Shown here one piece after another: positions 59,952 to 64,000 of a stretch of DNA of 64,000 bases. A program made the translations under genes and the position numbers. Each line of letters starts with the position of its first letter. Position 1 is the stretch's first letter. The notes under the pieces are model-generated. The model was not told where the DNA came from. It did no database searches and saw nothing but the letters and a program-made list of their open reading frames with translations. Source of the stretch: Pagrus major (lineage: Eukaryota; Chordata; Actinopteri; Spariformes; Sparidae); contig NC_133232.1 of the NCBI RefSeq assembly GCF_040436345.1, positions 25,512,315 to 25,576,314 of the forward strand. The letters run 5' to 3'.

Positions 59952-62363
59952 ATGATCATGGATTTTAAATCCCGCTACCGGTTTTGTAGAAGGTATGTCT
60001 CGCTGTTTCTGTTGTTTTGTGTAGCCTTCTCTACTACATCTGCTGTTACACACTACTCAATTCCCGAAGAGATGGAGCAGGGATCTGTGGTTGCTAACCT
60101 GGCATCGGATTTGGGTCTGGATGCAAAAACCCTGAGCCGCCGTAAGATAAGACTGGATGTCATCACTAATAAGAGGTACCTTGAGATTAACAAAGAAACG
60201 GGGGAGCTGCTCGTTGCTGAGAAGATTGACCGGGAATATATATGCAACAACAAGAATCCATCGTGTTTTCTTAAAATGGATGTCACAATTGAAAACCCGA
60301 TTCGGCTATTCAACATTGAAGTTGAGATAATGGACATTAATGACAATGCGCCAAAATTCCACAGGGATACAATGCATTTAGACATATCCGAATCAACCTC
60401 CCCAGGGGAGCGTTTTTCACTAACAAATGCAGTAGATCCAGATGTGGGGTCGAACTCGGTAAAAACATATCATCTTAGTGAAAGTGAACATTTCTCCATT
60501 GAAATTCAGACCGGGAGAGACGGGTCAAAGTTTGCAGATTTAATTCTGAAAAAAGCTTTAGATAGAGAGAAGCAGGCTGTTCATAATCTGATACTGACTG
60601 CAGTAGACGGTGGCGTCCCCACGCGCACAGGTACAGCCAGTATAATTGTTCGCGTGCTTGATGTGAACGACAACGCCCCTTCATTTGACAAAGACAAATA
60701 CGTTATAGAAGTGATGGAAAACTCTCCGATTGGCAGTCTAGTGATCAAACTGAATGCTACTGATTTAGATGAAGGGTCTAACTCTGATATTGTTTATTCA
60801 TACAGTTTGTATACATCAGAGAGAACGCAGCAGATGTTTAACTTGAACCCAGAAAATGGTGAAATCAGAGTGAAAGAGATGATAAATTATGAAGATTTTA
60901 AGATTTATGAAATGGAAGTTATTGCCAGCGACAAGGGGCCTAACTCCTTATCTGGACAGTGTAGACTGACAATACAGGTGACAGATATGAATGATAATCA
61001 TCCAGAAATATCCATCAAATCATTTCAGAGTCCGATCAAAGAAAATGTGCCAACAGACACAGTGATAGCTGTAGTTAGTGTCAGTGATAAAGACTCAGGA
61101 GACAATGGAGTGGTGGATCTTCGTATTCCAGATAATATGCCTTTCAAACTGAGGGAGTCCTCTGATAACTATTATGAATTAGTGGTGTCAGAGCCGCTAG
61201 ACCGTGAGAAGGTTCCAGAGTATGACGTCACTTTCACCGTCACAGACAGAGGTTCTCCTCCTTTATCTGACAATGAAACTATGACGTTAGAGCTGCTGGA
61301 TGTTAATGACAATGTTCCACAGTTCCCTCAGTCATTTTATACTATACGTGTCATGGAGAATAACGCACCTGGGGCCCTGCTCAGCTCACTCACTGCGTTT
61401 GACCCTGACCTCCATGAAAACCAGTATCTAGTTTATTTCATCCTAGAGAAGGAGATTGTCAACACCTCCATGTCCATGCTGTTCTCCATCAATCCAGAGA
61501 ACGGGAATCTTTACGCACTGAAAACTTTTGACTATGAGATCGAGAAGGAGTTTCTTTTCCACATCGAGGCCAGAGACTCTGGCTCTCCTCCTCTCAGCAG
61601 TAACGTCACCGTCCACATCATTATTGTGGACCAGAACGACAACGCTCCGGTCATTGTGTCTCCGTGGCGCGCACACGGCTCTGTGGTGGAGGAAAAGATC
61701 CCCAGATCCACCGATAAAGGCTCTCTGGTTGCAAAGGTGATAGCCTTAGACACCGACTCGGTGCACAACTCTCGGATTACCTACCAGTTTCTACAGGTGA
61801 CTGACGCCACTTTGTTCAGTCTGGACCAATACAACGGAGAGATCCGGACTATGAGGATGTTCAGTTACAGAGATCCACGCCACCAGAGACTGGTTGTTAT
61901 TGCCAAGGACAACGGGGAGCCTGCTCTCTCTGCTACAGTCACCATCAAGCTGTCCACAGTGGAGACTGCCGTTAAGGCCTACTCTGACCTGACTGAGGTG
62001 CCTCTAGAATACGACATCTTCTCAGACCTCAACCTGTATTTGGTCATCGGTCTGGGCTCGGTGTCTTTTCTCCTGCTCATCACCATATTGGTCACCATCG
62101 TGCTCAAGTGTCAGACACCCAAGCCCAGCAAAGCGGCTCCTCCCTGCAGGAACAGTTTGCTCAGTGAGAGGAACTCCACCATCGCAGACTCCACTCTGGT
62201 CTCCAACGATGCCTACTGGTACAGTCTGTTTCTAGCAGAGACCAGGAAAGGGAAGATGGTGGTCAGACAGCCTGTGCCAAAGGGCTCCAGATACATCGTG
62301 TCCAGTATACCGAGAGGCACAGGGCTGACAGACACTAGTGACTCAGCTGCTTCTACTCTGCAG
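59952..62363 (+). CDS. Gamma-type protocadherin variable exon, gene 11
   Basis: 804 codons from ATG 59,952; a second ATG at 59,958 is possible. The upstream extension starts with TTG and is excluded. The signal peptide is around YVSLFLLFCVAFSTTSA. The EC1 loop is CX6C (NNKNPS). EC1-EC3 are its own (DAKTLSRRKIRLDVITNKRY, ENGEIRVKEMINYEDFKIYE), closest in style to gene 8. Common sequence starts at about DTVIAVVSVSDKDSG in EC4. The donor is GTGAGATT. The long open frame that continues past the donor is intronic. Confidence 0.94.
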
Positions 62364-63183
62364 GTGAGATTATTTTGCTGCTCCAACCCCGGTGTCGTCT
62401 GTCATATCATATGCGAGCTATTCAATTTATTAATGGCTAATTTTTATATACCAATATAGGACTTCAGAATTTGCAATTGTCTTCTGAAAAGTGTCTCCTC
62501 CTTAAGGGCTGCAACTTTTGCCAAACTTTTTTAGACACACCTATGCTTGTTTCCTCTCGTTTATCGAACAAAGTTTGATTATGTCTTACTTTTAAGACAC
62601 TGCAGGTATGTGAAACCTCATTTAGACATGTGATACGCACAGATATTCTCCGAGAATGACCATCAAATCCAGCAATATATAAACGTGCAAATCATAACAT
62701 TTATAACAGTTATTGATTATTCAACATTGCAAAACTGTTTTCTTTTCCAGGGACTATATTAATGTATAACCATAGGTATCCAAATTGTTCATATTTACAT
62801 TGATTTGTGTTTACATTGCTCTTTTGCCATATTGGATTGGTTTTACGCACACAAATCGGCGCATAAAGGTCAAACCCGCTGGCAAAGGCTGTGACATCAT
62901 ACGTTTGGACTGATGAAATATTGTGTAGCGTGTGTTATTTAAATTTAATGAAATAACATGACACGGAAATGCTTATAAAAACAATACAACGAAAAAAACC
63001 TTGTAGTTCTTGTCCCCACACCCCTCGAATAATCTAGACCAGAAACCAGGAAAAAAACACGAATCAAATAATTGATTACAGTTTTATTTTAACCAAAATC
63101 AAAATTTCACACCCAGTTTATCTTTTTCTAACTGAATATTAACATCCCCGATATTTTGCGATGTGCAAAGGCTCCTAAAAGAC
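62364..63183 (+). other. Intron / intergenic stretch before gene 12
   Basis: AT-rich unique sequence with no open frame of note and no recognisable repeat. Confidence 0.6.
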
Positions 63184-63206
63184 TTCTCATGTCGCTGTTC
63201 TCCACA
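63184..63206 (+). promoter_or_regulatory. Promoter element of array gene 12
   Basis: TCATGTCGCTGTTCTCCAC contains the CGCTGTTC core of the conserved element, with a TCGCT box as in genes 8 and 10. I find no convincing second block between here and the start codon. Confidence 0.45.
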
Positions 63207-63419
63207 AAAACTTTACCCACTGATGAAGTCATCGTTCTCCTGGTATTTCATTGGAGGCTGGGCAGGCAGACATATTGCACGCAAACCTCTCCTGATTCCA
63301 GTATAAAGAAACGTTTCACTTGAATACCCGCGTTGACTATCATCGTTTACTTAAGGGACTGTTTATCCTTTCTCTAACACAACATCACGTTCCAAGGATT
63401 CAATAACGGATTATTCGCA

Positions 63420-64000
63420 ATGGCTCATCAACATCGCCATTATTCCCGGCGAGGGTACGTTTCCGTGATTCTCTTTCTTTCTGCCATAGTGAACACGGTC
63501 TCCACCGTCACCCATTATTCTATCCCCGAAGAAATGGAGGAAGGATCTGTTGTTGCCAATTTAGCATCTGATTTGGGATTAGACGTGAAGACTCTGAGTG
63601 AAAGGAAAATGCGCGTAGACGCTGCAGGCAATAAAAAGTATCTGGACATCAACAAGGACACAGGAGAGCTGTTTATTTTGGAAAGGATTGACAGAGAGCT
63701 GTGCCCTTCGAAGACAACAACATCGTGCTTTCTTAGATTAGACGCTACAATTGAAAATCCAATACGAATGTTTAACATTGAGGTGGAAATCACGGATATT
63801 AACGATAACGCTCCTCATTTTCGACGAGGAACAATGCATTTAGACATCTCTGAATCAAGCCCCGTTGGAGAGAGATTCTCATTGAATAATGCTGCAGATC
63901 CAGATGTTGGCACGAATTCTATTAAAGATTACCATCTCAGCTCAAGTGAACATTTCTCCATTGAAATTCAGACCGGAAGAGATGGTACGAAGTTTGCAGA
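63420..64000 (+). CDS. Gamma-type protocadherin variable exon, gene 12 (cut by the window edge)
   Basis: The 5' end is complete from ATG 63,420 (MAHQHRHYSRRGYVSVILFL). The 193 full codons present run without a stop to the middle of EC2, and the rest lies beyond the window. The signal peptide ends near NTVSTVTHYS. EC1 has a CX7C loop (PSKTTTS) preceded by DRELC, two residues shorter than DREYLC, as in gene 2. EC1 resembles genes 8 and 10 (EEMEEGSVVANLASDLGLDV). The EC1/EC2 linker is DINDNAPHF. Confidence 0.9.
   Translation, partial: MAHQHRHYSRRGYVSVILFLSAIVNTVSTVTHYSIPEEMEEGSVVANLASDLGLDVKTLSERKMRVDAAGNKKYLDINKDTGELFILERIDRELCPSKTTTSCFLRLDATIENPIRMFNIEVEITDINDNAPHFRRGTMHLDISESSPVGERFSLNNAADPDVGTNSIKDYHLSSSEHFSIEIQTGRDGTKFA

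Noticed and set aside
16249-61768. Open frames antisense to, or in other frames of, the protocadherin exons
   Set aside because: They recur at the same relative place in every paralogue (such as the 77- and 78-codon minus-strand frames in EC5-EC6), as expected for shadows of a conserved coding exon.
38491-62459. C-terminal extensions after CTG-CAG in genes 1, 3, 4, 10 and 11
   Set aside because: The extra residues lie beyond a consensus GT donor and differ between genes, so they are intronic read-through.

Overview
The window is vertebrate genomic DNA, most likely from a percomorph-type teleost. It carries a clustered protocadherin (Pcdh) locus of large intronless variable exons in tandem. 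The flanks hold long CA/GT and GA/CT microsatellites and interspersed repeats of kinds common in spiny-rayed fishes. There are no bacterial-type operons. All convincing genes are on the + strand.

Layout. Bases 1 to about 16,200 are gene-poor: microsatellites, a fold-back transposon-like element (2,862-3,650), CTCF-like motifs at 10.6, 12.4 and 13.4 kb, and a few doubtful exon-like stretches. Bases 16,244-22,289 hold one complete four-exon gene, a C-type (alpha-C2-like) protocadherin of 1,021 residues. It has one large variable-type exon, three small constant-type exons of its own, and a poly(A) signal at 22,824. Bases 22,850-30,300 are intergenic, with CTCF-like motifs, a TAAT-rich block that could be an enhancer, and interspersed repeats. 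From 30,307 to the window end lies an array of twelve variable exons (eleven complete, one cut by the edge), about 2.9 kb apart. Each encodes a signal peptide, six cadherin repeats, one membrane span and a short cytoplasmic tail. Each complete exon ends in CTG-CAG followed by a GT splice donor. Lying downstream of a C-type exon and its constant exons, they are best read as the gamma-type subcluster; its constant exons must lie beyond base 64,000.

How the genes work together. In this family one promoter is chosen per chromosome, and its variable exon is spliced to shared constant exons, giving each neuron a surface identity code. Most array promoters show the expected CTCF-like conserved sequence element (GGTGGCGCTG or a relative). 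In genes 2-7 and 9 a second block, ACAGCTCCGTGGTGCTGAA, lies 76-81 bp further on. Read on the minus strand it contains the exact 13-nt left half of the REST/NRSF site.

The array is strongly homogenised. From EC4 or EC5 to the exon end the genes are nearly identical, and genes 2-7 and 9 are nearly identical from EC2 on. The main difference left is a short loop between two cysteines in EC1, which varies in sequence and in length (5, 6 or 7 residues). Genes 7-8 and 9-10 are an apparently exact 5,925-bp tandem duplication, with a crossover mapped to 323 bp inside the 3' end of gene 8.
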